From positions 372,001 to 436,000 of the forward strand of contig CANMRT010000003.1 of assembly GCA_947500415.1 (NCBI GenBank): 64,000 nucleotides of DNA, given 5' to 3'. The first letter of the stretch is position 1. Each line of letters starts with the position of its first letter. The notes below the pieces were generated by a model that made no database searches, had not been told where the DNA came from, and worked only from the letters and a program-made list of their open reading frames with translations. The stretch is from an uncultured Roseicyclus sp. GTDB taxonomy: Bacteria; Pseudomonadota; Alphaproteobacteria; Rhodobacterales; Rhodobacteraceae. The position numbers were made by a program, and so were the translations under genes. This document shows positions 16,234 to 26,515 of the stretch, one piece after another.

Positions 16234-17169
16234 TTACGCGCGCGACTTCATTGTCGCCACATGCGCATCCACTGCCCGTTTATACAGCCCTTGTATCCGT
16301 GCCGTCATCTCACGCGAGCCATCACCGATAACCTTACCATCCAAGCTGGCCACCGGCGTTTGTGCACCAAAAGTTCCAGTCAGAAACGCCTCATCCGCGC
16401 CATGGACATCAACTAGGGAAAAGTTCCGCTCAAACAACGGGATGCCGCCCTGTCGGCAAAGCTCAATCACCTTCGCCCGCGTCACCCCGTTCATGCAGTA
16501 GTCCCCGGTTGAGGTCCAAACCTCACCCTTCTTTACAATGAAGAAATTGCAGGCATTCGTCGTGTTCACAAACCCATGGGGGTCAAGCATCAACCCCTCA
16601 TCAGCGCCCGCTTGCTCGGCCTGCAAACAGGCGATCACGCAATTCAGCTTCGAATGAGAGTTGTATTTCGCATCCTGGCTCATCGGCAGCCCGCGCACCT
16701 GCGGTACCGTGGCCAACCGAATGCCCGCGCCGTGCAAGCGATCCACGGGCTTCGAATGCTCCATGATGATAACCAGCGTCGGCCCGGACTGACTGAGCGA
16801 TGGATGTTGGAACGGCCGAACCTTCACACCCCGTGTCAGCATCAGGCGGCAATGAACGTCAGTCTCCATACCGTTCGCTTTGCGCGTCATCTCAATCGCG
16901 TCGAATATCCCCTGCCGATCCATACCAACATCAAGGCTCACGGCCTTACAGCTGTCGAAGAACCGATCCATATGCGCGTCGAAGAAGGCCCAAACTCCGT
17001 CATAGAGCCGTAAGCCTTCCCACATGCCGTCACCCAGCATGAAACCGCTGTCGTAGACCGAGACCTTCGCATCATCGCGATGCACAATCTCGCCATTTAC
17101 ATAGATGCCGATATCAGCATTGCGCGGGTCTTCCAGCGCGTCATGGGTGGTGTGTGCGTCGGTGGTCAT
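16234..17169 (-). CDS. Class IV aminotransferase (BCAT/D-amino acid type)
   Basis: 311-residue PLP-dependent fold-IV aminotransferase. The PLP lysine is Lys174 in KYNSHSKLNCVIA; other blocks are VYDSGFMLGDGMWEGLRLYDG (about 38-58), CRLMLTRGV, the Glu-containing DEGLMLDPHGFVNTTNACNFFIVK and TSTGDYCMNGVTRAKVIEL. It is closest to branched-chain amino acid aminotransferase-like proteins, but D-amino acid transaminases and 4-amino-4-deoxychorismate lyase share this fold, so substrate is open. ATG 17169 is the start that fits the family; the open frame upstream is not conserved. Convergent with the thermonuclease gene. Confidence 0.85.
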   Translation of the reverse strand: MTTDAHTTHDALEDPRNADIGIYVNGEIVHRDDAKVSVYDSGFMLGDGMWEGLRLYDGVWAFFDAHMDRFFDSCKAVSLDVGMDRQGIFDAIEMTRKANGMETDVHCRLMLTRGVKVRPFQHPSLSQSGPTLVIIMEHSKPVDRLHGAGIRLATVPQVRGLPMSQDAKYNSHSKLNCVIACLQAEQAGADEGLMLDPHGFVNTTNACNFFIVKKGEVWTSTGDYCMNGVTRAKVIELCRQGGIPLFERNFSLVDVHGADEAFLTGTFGAQTPVASLDGKVIGDGSREMTARIQGLYKRAVDAHVATMKSRA

Positions 17170-17237
17170 GGCATCCCCGAATTTAGTTTGGGGCTTTGTG
17201 CCAGACCTTGGCCCGCTCAGGCCAGCGCGAATGCGGC

Positions 17238-18278
17238 CTAGGCTTCTTCGAACAACGGTTTGCCGTTCTTGGCGTGGCGGGCGACCAATTCGCGGACCAA
17301 TTTGCCCTTTTCCGGCAACTGAAAAGCAGGCTCGCTTGCAATGCCTGGTTCGCAAATCTCAGGGAACAACATTTCGATTTCCGATCGCGCCTCGGGCGAG
17401 ACCGCACGCAACGCCTCAGGTCCCGTGAACAAGGTCTCTGTCAGCGCGCCATTTGAATAAATCACTCGGTGCCGATCGAGCAGAATGTGAAAGTAGGCGA
17501 CCTGCTCAAAATCCTCGACCACATCGATGCCTTTAAGGCTCAGCAGCTTGCAGGCTGGGATCAACACCGACCGCACACCGAAAACCCGCTCGACAATGGC
17601 CGATTGGACGAGGACACGGTGCTGCGGCGACACGCAAAGATCAGCGTGAGGCAACCCGCCGCCAAGGGCACCGGCTGCAATGCGGATCGGACGCAGCTTC
17701 GGGTTTGCGGACAAATCAAACGACGTCACGTTACATCCGCCGACCCAGCGAATGGCGTGCGTCGACCCATCATGGGTTTCCACCATGTCCCCCACACGCA
17801 ACGCTTCGACAGGGGCTTCGCGCCCATCTGCAAGCCGGATCAGCGTGCCTGCGACGAAACAGATGATCGCGCTGTAGGGAACCGTTCCGTCAGAGTTGGT
17901 AAGCGAGATCGACAGGTTCGTGCCATCCAGCACCCAAGCGGGCGGCGGTGATGTGAAGATGAAGTATTCCAACGTCGGGCCGCCCACGGATTCCGAGCGC
18001 AGTTCGATCACGTTGCCAAAGGTTTCACCCGTTACTGTATTCGTCAGCTCATACAGTCCACGCGTACGGATCGTGTTGCCTGCTGGCCAAGCACCTACGG
18101 TCGAATAGATGATCTCCTGATCGCCGTTTGTCTCGGAACCACCAGCCGTCTCAATGTCGTTGAAAATGGTGTCCTGATTGCCATCGTCGTCGCGCACAGT
18201 CAGAAAGCCCGCATCAACCATCGTGTTGTTGCCGCCCACATTCGTAAATTCGAAGACCCGAAAATTCGTTTCGGTCAT
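17238..18278 (-). CDS. Hint (hedgehog/intein) domain protein
   Basis: 346 residues in two parts. Residues 1-135 are rich in Asn, Thr, Gly and Asp with strand-like repeats (MVDAGFLTVRDDDGNQDTIF) and resemble secreted beta-rich domains. From Cys140 a Hint domain starts with the block ICFVAGTLIRLADGREAPVEAL, then VGDMVETHDGSTHAIRWVGG and the His-containing CVSPQHRVLVQSA. In classical Hint domains Cys1 and the block-B His mediate self-cleavage; both are present, but a C-extein is not evident. Such proteins are common in Rhodobacterales, often next to type I secretion genes, which are absent here. Twin CAACGTTG sites lie upstream. Confidence 0.8.
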   Translation of the reverse strand: MTETNFRVFEFTNVGGNNTMVDAGFLTVRDDDGNQDTIFNDIETAGGSETNGDQEIIYSTVGAWPAGNTIRTRGLYELTNTVTGETFGNVIELRSESVGGPTLEYFIFTSPPPAWVLDGTNLSISLTNSDGTVPYSAIICFVAGTLIRLADGREAPVEALRVGDMVETHDGSTHAIRWVGGCNVTSFDLSANPKLRPIRIAAGALGGGLPHADLCVSPQHRVLVQSAIVERVFGVRSVLIPACKLLSLKGIDVVEDFEQVAYFHILLDRHRVIYSNGALTETLFTGPEALRAVSPEARSEIEMLFPEICEPGIASEPAFQLPEKGKLVRELVARHAKNGKPLFEEA

Positions 18279-18327
18279 ACCTTGCGCCCTTCGCCAAGCT
18301 TCATCCCACCGGGCAAAGTACCCGCAG

Positions 18328-18355
18328 CAACGTTGACGCTGCCTGGCCAACGTTG
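18328..18355. promoter_or_regulatory. Twin CAACGTTG palindromes
   Basis: The octamer palindrome CAACGTTG occurs at 18328-18335 and 18348-18355, exactly 20 bp apart, 50 to 77 bp upstream of the Hint gene start. Two-turn spacing makes a regulator site for the Hint gene plausible. No known consensus is assigned. Confidence 0.35.
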
Positions 18356-18440
18356 TCGGGCAAAATAGAGCTGTTCAAAGGGGAAATGTTGCCAATCCAG
18401 ACCATTGCATCGGCTTCGGCGTCGTCCCGCTCAGCAAAAA

Positions 18441-19118
18441 TCAGCCAGCCGCCGCTCTAATTGCGCGAATGTTCTCGCCATAAGGTGCCGGATCATCCAC
18501 CGATCCGCCCCGGAAAACGGCGGAGCCCGCGACCAGCACATCAGCTCCGGCTTGCGCCACCAATGGAGCGGTGCCCACGTCCACACCTCCATCGATTTCA
18601 ATATGAATTTCTCGGTCACCGATCATGGAACGCAGCTCGGCAATCTTGGCGCTCATGTCGATGAAACTCTGACCGCCAAAGCCCGGGTTCACGGTCATCA
18701 CGCAGATCAGATCGCATAGGTCGAGTACATGCGCCACAGACGCAGCAGGAGTTCCGGGATTCAACGCGACACCTGCTTTCATACCTGCACCACGGATCGC
18801 CTGAAGCGTGCGGTGAATATGGGGTCCCGCCTCTACGTGCGCTGTCAAAACGTCGGCGCCCGCGTCAGCGTAAGCGTCGATATAGGCATCAACCGGCGCG
18901 ATCATCAGATGCACATCCATGACCGTCTTCACATGGCGTCGCAGCGCCTTCACCATCGGCGGCCCGAAGGTCAGGTTCGGCACGAAATGCCCGTCCATCA
19001 CGTCGATGTGGATCCAATCCGCACCCTGCGCCTCAACGGCCTGCACCTCGGCCCCGAAATTGGCGAAATCGGCGGCAAGGATCGACGGCGCGATCTTGAT
19101 AGAACGATCAAATGACAT
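18441..19118 (-). CDS. rpe: Ribulose-phosphate 3-epimerase
   Basis: 225 residues, normal size, interconverting ribulose-5-phosphate and xylulose-5-phosphate in the pentose phosphate pathway. The TIM-barrel enzyme shows all family marks: [15 protein letters not shown] at the start, [19 protein letters not shown] with the catalytic Asp and His, [21 protein letters not shown] and [12 protein letters not shown], with the phosphate site [11 protein letters not shown]. The start at ATG 19118 is immediately before [12 protein letters not shown]; the extra upstream frame is not conserved. It is a single minus-strand gene; the divergent DMT gene begins 102 bp away. Confidence 0.95.
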   Translation of the reverse strand: MSFDRSIKIAPSILAADFANFGAEVQAVEAQGADWIHIDVMDGHFVPNLTFGPPMVKALRRHVKTVMDVHLMIAPVDAYIDAYADAGADVLTAHVEAGPHIHRTLQAIRGAGMKAGVALNPGTPAASVAHVLDLCDLICVMTVNPGFGGQSFIDMSAKIAELRSMIGDREIHIEIDGGVDVGTAPLVAQAGADVLVAGSAVFRGGSVDDPAPYGENIRAIRAAAG

Positions 19119-19219
19119 CGGCAAGCTTCCCCTCTTTTCCGCGGTCCTAGCCCGCGCAGCCCCTCTTGGCAATTCCGGGGCTTAGGCGCATCGTCGCCCC
19201 GCAATGACCGGAGACGCCT

Positions 19220-19666
19220 ATGTCCAGCCAATACCTCTTTGCCCTGATCGCTATCGCCGTTGGCGGGGCCTGCATTTCAACCCAAGCGCCAATCAACGCG
19301 CGCCTTGGCTCTCACGTTGGCGATCCGGTCACTGCCGCCGCGATCAGCTTCATCGTAGGCGCGATCATCTTGTCCGTTATCGTGGTCTTGCGTGGTGCGG
19401 TGCCAAGCGGGGCACAAATGGCGGCAGCCCCTTGGTGGGCCTGGGTCGGCGGCGCGCTTGGGGCGGTTTATGTCTGGGCGGCTGTTTGGTCGGTTGGCAC
19501 GCTTGGTGTCCTGACCATGGTGGCGGCGTTGATCTTCGGGCAATTGGCCGCTGCATTGGCGCTGGACGCCGTAGGCGCATTCGGCCTCCAGGTGCGGGAA
19601 ATCAGCTGGACGCGCATCGCTGCCGTCGCCCTGGTCGCAAGTGGTTTGGTCCTAAGCCGTGTGTGA
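19220..19666 (+). CDS. DMT-superfamily transporter (DUF606/YdcZ type)
   Basis: 148-residue integral membrane protein, half the size of EamA transporters and typical of the DUF606/YdcZ branch. About five hydrophobic helices are visible, with the family-like opening LIAIAVGGACISTQAPINARLGSHVGDPVTAA (about 9-40), then WAWVGGALGAVYVWAAVWSV and a C-terminal helix ending VASGLVLSRV. These half-size proteins are thought to pair or dimerise to form a small-molecule exporter. Substrate unknown. It stands between rpe and the deoC operon. Confidence 0.78.
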   Translation: MSSQYLFALIAIAVGGACISTQAPINARLGSHVGDPVTAAAISFIVGAIILSVIVVLRGAVPSGAQMAAAPWWAWVGGALGAVYVWAAVWSVGTLGVLTMVAALIFGQLAAALALDAVGAFGLQVREISWTRIAAVALVASGLVLSRV

Positions 19667-19769
19667 GGATCAGCAATGATAGGCTCACTTCATTTTTGAC
19701 CGTTTGGTCAATCTTGCCTTTCCTTTCGGTGCGTGAGACCCTTGGTCCAACGCGCATCAGGGCCAATCC

Positions 19770-20771
19770 ATGACCGACACGCTTCACCACACCGCCACGA
19801 CCACCGCCAGCCAACTGCCGCAGGTCCAGCTGCCCCGCAATGCCGGGACGGAGCTGGACCTTGACTGGGTCGCCTCGGTGCAGGCCAATACCTCCGCAAT
19901 TGAACGCCGCGCCGCCACACTGCCCGGCCGCCGATCCGTCAAGAAAACCCATCAGGCGGCTTGGCTCGCCAAAGCGGTCACGCTGATCGACCTGACGACG
20001 CTTTCGGGCGACGACACGGCAGGACGCGTCAAGCGCCTCTGTGCCAAGGCCCGCCAACCGGTGCGCGCCGATCTGCTCGACGCGCTTGGTCTGCCGCCGA
20101 TCACCACTGGTGCAGTCTGTGTCTACCACGACATGATCGAAACAGCGGTTGAAGCGCTGGAAGGCACCAATATCCCGGTCGCCGCCGTCTCCACCGGGTT
20201 CCCAGCGGGTCTGTCGCCATTCGAGCTGCGCGTGAAAGAGATCGAGATGTCGGTCGCCGCCGGTGCCAAGGAAATTGACATCGTCATTTCCCGCCGCCAT
20301 GCGCTGACCGGCAATTGGCAAGCGCTGTACAACGAAATGCGTGCCTTTCGCGCTGCCTGCGGCGAAGCGCACGTAAAAGCCATCCTTGCCACTGGCGAAC
20401 TCGGCACCCTCCGCAACGTCGCCAAGGCCTCGCTTGTTTGCATGATGGCGGGTGCCGACTTCATTAAAACCTCCACTGGCAAGGAAAGCGTCAACGCCAC
20501 CCTGCCCGTCTCCCTCACCATGATCCGCGCTATCCGCGCGTTCGAGGCGCGCACCGGCTTCAAGGTCGGCTACAAACCGGCGGGTGGGATTTCCAAGGCG
20601 AAAGACAGCCTCGTCTATCTGTCTCTGATGAAAGAGGAGTTGGGCAATCGCTGGCTGCAACCCGACCTGTTCCGGTTCGGCGCCTCGTCGCTTCTGGGTG
20701 ATATCGAGCGGCAGTTGGAACACCATGTGACGGGCGCCTATTCCGCCGGTCATCGGCATCCAATCGGGTAA
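19770..20771 (+). CDS. deoC: Deoxyribose-phosphate aldolase
   Basis: 333-residue class I aldolase splitting 2-deoxyribose-5-phosphate into acetaldehyde and glyceraldehyde-3-phosphate. Schiff-base Lys is in FKVGYKPAGGIS (about 267), with the second active-site Lys in AHVKAILATGEL and an Asp in KEIDIVISRRHAL. It has an N-terminal extension of about 60 residues typical of the long alphaproteobacterial form. It begins an operon with two small membrane proteins and a double aldehyde dehydrogenase; the latter would oxidise the acetaldehyde to acetate. deoD in the same window supplies deoxyribose-1-phosphate. Confidence 0.93.
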   Translation: MTDTLHHTATTTASQLPQVQLPRNAGTELDLDWVASVQANTSAIERRAATLPGRRSVKKTHQAAWLAKAVTLIDLTTLSGDDTAGRVKRLCAKARQPVRADLLDALGLPPITTGAVCVYHDMIETAVEALEGTNIPVAAVSTGFPAGLSPFELRVKEIEMSVAAGAKEIDIVISRRHALTGNWQALYNEMRAFRAACGEAHVKAILATGELGTLRNVAKASLVCMMAGADFIKTSTGKESVNATLPVSLTMIRAIRAFEARTGFKVGYKPAGGISKAKDSLVYLSLMKEELGNRWLQPDLFRFGASSLLGDIERQLEHHVTGAYSAGHRHPIG

Positions 20772-20776
20772 GCAGC

Positions 20777-21058
20777 ATGCCCATCGATCTCAATTTCATC
20801 CTCCTCCTCATTGTCGTCGGCGTCTCGCTCTGGCTGATGATGCGCGCCAACCGGCCGCTGAAGGAAGAAGCCCTGAAACTGACCGTCGATCAGGCTCGGA
20901 CATTCAACAAGAAATACCGCAAAAAAGAAAACCGCGCCGACATGCCCGCCGAATTGAACCGCGTCGCCGAAGCATCCGACCGCGCGCGCCCGATCACACT
21001 GGCTGCTTGCGCCACCATAGCCGCCTCCGTCGCGGCCTACATCTTTCTCGGAGGGTGA
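20777..21058 (+). CDS. Small membrane protein, unknown (deo operon, copy 1)
   Basis: 93 residues, starting 5 bp after deoC. Hydrophobic helix at about 6-22 (FILLLIVVGVSLWLMMRA), a charged middle with LTVDQARTFNKKYRKKENRAD, and a second helix at the end (AACATIAASVAAYIFLGG). The same plan and the L-x-x-DQ-xx-FN-xx-Y motif recur in the next gene, so the two are tandem paralogues. No family is recognised. The middle segment may be a soluble loop between two antiparallel helices. Its conserved place between deoC and aldehyde dehydrogenase suggests a role near acetaldehyde handling, but that is a guess. Confidence 0.6.
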   Translation: MPIDLNFILLLIVVGVSLWLMMRANRPLKEEALKLTVDQARTFNKKYRKKENRADMPAELNRVAEASDRARPITLAACATIAASVAAYIFLGG

Positions 21059-21061
21059 GCT

Positions 21062-21343
21062 GTGGTCCTGACCTTCAACACACTCATCACCGCCCTTCTG
21101 ACGGCCTACGTGATCTGGATGGCCTATTCGGAACACCAGAAGGAAAAGGCCTCCGCTTCGTCATTATCGCCCGACCAGCTGACCCGGTTCAACGAAGCCT
21201 ACGTCTTCGCCCAACCGGCCTCCGAATATGAAACAGACCTGCAACCCCACGCCGCTGTCGCGCAACGCGCGCGCATCCGCAAAGCCATCGCAGTTGTCCT
21301 GCTGATCGCCGTTGCGTTCCTCATCCTCTACAGGGGGCTTTGA
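21062..21343 (+). CDS. Small membrane protein, unknown (deo operon, copy 2)
   Basis: 93 residues from GTG 21062, 3 bp after the previous stop, with GGAGGGTGAG as ribosome site. The plan is the same as its neighbour: N-terminal helix (TLITALLTAYVIWMAYSE), charged loop with LSPDQLTRFNEAYVFAQ, and a C-terminal helix (RKAIAVVLLIAVAFLILYRGL). Shared motif L-[TS]-x-DQ-xx-FN-xx-Y plus equal length of 93 residues indicates ancient tandem duplication. Function unknown. The aldehyde dehydrogenase ATG follows after one base. Confidence 0.6.
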   Translation: MVLTFNTLITALLTAYVIWMAYSEHQKEKASASSLSPDQLTRFNEAYVFAQPASEYETDLQPHAAVAQRARIRKAIAVVLLIAVAFLILYRGL

Positions 21344-21344
21344 T

Positions 21345-23687
<2,343 letters not shown>

Positions 23688-23831
23688 CCCGCGCCTTCAT
23701 CTTGGCCAAACAACTCCCGCCGGAGGCTGCGCACCACGAACCAAAGGCAAAACCGCGGATTGGAACGGCTCAGGCCAGCCACAGAAAGACTAGAAATGCC
23801 GCGGCAGCGGCGCATTTAAGTTAGGGGCGCT

Positions 23832-24443
23832 TCAGCCGCGACCGGATATCCGGTCCTTGACCTTCGCCCACCGGACCGATGCTGCATCCACGATGGGCAG
23901 GATCACACGATCCTCAAACCGCTCCCACATGCGCCAGACCATGAACAGTATCACGGCCAACACCAAAAGAATGACAATCGGCATCCATGGGATCAGGCGC
24001 ACGTCTGGGCCTGCCACTCGCTCAATCGAGAGGGCATTGGGGTAGGATGACAGCAAGTTGTTGCGCCAGCCGTAATGCGTGATCGCGACCCAAACGGGCT
24101 CATCGCGGATTGAGCGCAGATCCTGCGCCTCGGTCTGCAAATCCTGACTGTCGATCTTGAAATACGGCGGCCAGCCGAAAATCCCGGTATCTTCATTGCG
24201 GAAATCAATCGGGCTGTCGTCCGGCCGAACGGCGCTGATGATGCGCACGTCGCGTTGCAGGGAAGTCCCTTCCACCCCGCTATCGGATTGCGCGTAGAAC
24301 CACGCCGTCCACCCGGAAATCTCTGTCAGCTGCAACTGCGTGTCCACGATCCGGACCACATCGCGCTGCGGCAACGTGTAGTGCAGGAACGCGCCAAGGA
24401 AGGCGAAGACGAACAGCAGAACAATGATCCGGGCCCAACGCAT
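23832..24443 (-). CDS. DUF1523 family membrane protein
   Basis: 203 residues. One N-terminal helix (about 5-25, RIIVLLFVFAFLGAFLHYTLPQ) with the DUF1523-like RDVVRIVDTQLQLTEISGW, a periplasmic part with FGWPPYFKIDSQDLQTEAQDL and VWVAITHYGWRNNLLSSYPNAL, then a second helix (about 150-170, WMPIVILLVLAVILFMVWRMW) and a cytoplasmic tail. The family is common in Rhodobacterales and has no known function. It follows the small membrane gene at 24454 by 10 bp on the same strand, so the two form an operon. Confidence 0.82.
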   Translation of the reverse strand: MRWARIIVLLFVFAFLGAFLHYTLPQRDVVRIVDTQLQLTEISGWTAWFYAQSDSGVEGTSLQRDVRIISAVRPDDSPIDFRNEDTGIFGWPPYFKIDSQDLQTEAQDLRSIRDEPVWVAITHYGWRNNLLSSYPNALSIERVAGPDVRLIPWMPIVILLVLAVILFMVWRMWERFEDRVILPIVDAASVRWAKVKDRISGRG

Positions 24444-24453
24444 GTCCGTTCCT

Positions 24454-24714
24454 TCAATTGGTCAGCGCCACAAAGGCGAAAAGTCCTGCGACGGGGATGA
24501 CATAGACGCAGAAGACAAGCCACACCCGAATACGCGACGCGGCGGGCCCGATGCGTGCATCAACCCAGGCCTCGCGCGTCTCAGGTCGGCCCTCCTGCAC
24601 CCATTCCTCCTCCAGCCGCATCCGCGCGCCGGAGCGCAGGTAGAAGAACATGCAGACATAGACGACCGTCAGCCCGATCATCATCACAATGGCGATGCGG
24701 CCCAGTCCCAGCAT
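24454..24714 (-). CDS. Small two-helix membrane protein, unknown
   Basis: 86 residues with helices at about 4-24 (GRIAIVMMIGLTVVYVCMFFYL) and 62-82 (VWLVFCVYVIPVAGLFAFVAL) joined by a charged loop (RLEEEWVQEGRPETREAW). The start at ATG 24714 has GGAGG; an earlier ATG (24744) overlaps that ribosome site. Operon partner of the DUF1523 gene, divergent from the M20 peptidase. No function assigned. Confidence 0.62.
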   Translation of the reverse strand: MLGLGRIAIVMMIGLTVVYVCMFFYLRSGARMRLEEEWVQEGRPETREAWVDARIGPAASRIRVWLVFCVYVIPVAGLFAFVALTN

Positions 24715-24813
24715 GTCTTCCTCCGTCGTTCGTTCCGTTTCCAAGCATATAGGGCAGTTAGCACGAGATTGGCAGGGCTTGCGGCCAGATCACGCGCGGC
24801 GCAGATTTGGCTC

Positions 24814-26085
24814 ATGTCCGAACACGCCCTCCTGAACGCCGTCGCCAGCCGCCGCGATGATCTGATCACCCTTACGCAGGACCTGATCCGTATCCCAACG
24901 CTCAACCCTCCGGGACGGAACTACCGCGAGATATGCGGCTATCTTGCCGAACGGCTCGGCCACCGCGGTTTCAACGTTGAACTGATCCGCGCTGAAGGCG
25001 CACCCGCCGACAGCACCACCTACCCGCGCTGGAACCTCGTCGCCCGCTACGAAGGCGGGTCGGGGGAATGCGTGCATTTCAACAGCCACCATGACGTGGT
25101 CGCCGTCGGTCATGGCTGGACGAAAGACCCCTTCGGTGGTGAGCTGGAAGACGGAAAAATCTACGGGCGCGGCGCTTGTGACATGAAGGGCGGGCTCGCC
25201 GCCTCCATTGTCGCGGCAGAGGCCTTTATCGAAACCCATCCCACCTTCAACGGCAGCATCGAGATCAGTGCCACGGCGGACGAGGAATCGGGCGGCTATG
25301 GCGGCGTCGCCTATTTGGCCGAGCAGGGCTACTTCGATCCAGACCGCGTGCAGCATGTCATCATCCCCGAACCCCTCAACAAGGATCGCATCTGTCTGGG
25401 CCATCGTGGCGTCTGGTGGGCCGAAATCGAAACCCATGGCCGCATCGCCCATGGCTCCATGCCCTTCCTCGGCGATTGCGCCGTCCGCCATATGGGCGCC
25501 GTGCTGGAAGAGATGGAACGCTCCCTCTTCCCACTTTTGGCAACAAAACACACCCAAATGCCCGTTGTCCCCGAAGGCGCGCGGCAGTCAACGATGAACA
25601 TCAATGCCATCCACGGCGGCGAACCCGTGCAGGACGACGACTACACCGGCTTCCCCTCCGCCTGCGTGCCGGACCGCTGCAAAATCACCATCGACCGACG
25701 CTACCTGATTGAGGAAAACGAAGGCGAAGTGCGCGCCGAGATCGAGGCCGTGTTGGAGAAGGTGAAAGCCGACCGCCCGAACTTCAGTTACGAGCTGAAA
25801 GAACTCTGGTCCGTCTCCCCCACTATGACCGAACGCGATGCGCCGGTGGTCAAAACCGTCGAGGCCGCAATTGCAAGGGTTCTCGACAAACAGGCCGACT
25901 TCGTCGTCTCACCGGGAACCTACGACCAGAAACACATCGACCGGATCGGCAAGCTCAAGAACTGCATCGCTTACGGGCCGGGCATCCTCGACCTTGCCCA
26001 CCAGCCCGATGAATGGGTTGGCGTGCAGGACATGGAGGACAGCGCCAAGGTCATGGCGCTGACACTGGCCGAGCTACTGCTCTAG
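24814..26085 (+). CDS. M20 family deacylase (ArgE/DapE type)
   Basis: 423-residue zinc hydrolase of the acetylornithine deacetylase / succinyl-diaminopimelate desuccinylase group. Metal ligands are seen in HFNSHHDVVAVGHGW, RGACDMKGGLAASIVAAEA, ATADEESGGYGG, IIPEPLN and a late His in GILDLAHQPDEWVG; the dimerisation-domain His lies in GRIAHGSMPFLGD. Substrates are N-acyl amino acids or related amides; ArgE-like names in databases should be read with care since no arginine genes are here. The start at ATG 24814 gives a normal N-terminus (MSEHALLNAVASRRDDLI). Confidence 0.87.
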   Translation: MSEHALLNAVASRRDDLITLTQDLIRIPTLNPPGRNYREICGYLAERLGHRGFNVELIRAEGAPADSTTYPRWNLVARYEGGSGECVHFNSHHDVVAVGHGWTKDPFGGELEDGKIYGRGACDMKGGLAASIVAAEAFIETHPTFNGSIEISATADEESGGYGGVAYLAEQGYFDPDRVQHVIIPEPLNKDRICLGHRGVWWAEIETHGRIAHGSMPFLGDCAVRHMGAVLEEMERSLFPLLATKHTQMPVVPEGARQSTMNINAIHGGEPVQDDDYTGFPSACVPDRCKITIDRRYLIEENEGEVRAEIEAVLEKVKADRPNFSYELKELWSVSPTMTERDAPVVKTVEAAIARVLDKQADFVVSPGTYDQKHIDRIGKLKNCIAYGPGILDLAHQPDEWVGVQDMEDSAKVMALTLAELLL

Positions 26086-26091
26086 CGCCGC

Positions 26092-26283
26092 TTATGCGTA
26101 TTCAACAAAGCCCAAGTGTTGCAGCGCCCGCGCCGCCAATTCGCGCGCGGCGGCATCGCCAGCGATCAACTCCTCGTTGAGGCGTTTGATAAGCTCGCTC
26201 AACGTCTTGGCACTCGCATGATCTTGAATGAACGTGGCGATCTGGTCGCGTCCCAGCGCCAGAATATCTTCCGAACTTGGCAT
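26092..26283 (-). CDS. Small helical protein, unknown
   Basis: 63 residues, highly helical: SSEDILALGRDQIATFIQDHASAKTLSELIKRLNEEL, then an alanine-rich GDAAARELAARALQHLGF. No known motif. ATG 26283 follows a G-rich stretch that could act as a ribosome site; a TTG five codons earlier is less likely. It is convergent with the M20 peptidase, 6 bp from its stop. Confidence 0.5.
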   Translation of the reverse strand: MPSSEDILALGRDQIATFIQDHASAKTLSELIKRLNEELIAGDAAARELAARALQHLGFVEYA

Positions 26284-26515
26284 TTGGCGTCCCCCCAATG
26301 CGCGTTTCGTTGACTGTTCGCGGTTGGACGGTACGGGGATTCGCGCCGATCAAGATGCGTGAATCTGGCCCTGTGACATTTCTATCCACAGAAAAATTGC
26401 CCTTTGCCCAATCCGTGCGCACACACCTCCGACCCGGCGTTGGGCACTTTTCGGTAGGATTCCGCCCCCTCCCTGCGCCACAATGGGAAAAACACGACCT
26501 CAGGGAGAGACCATC

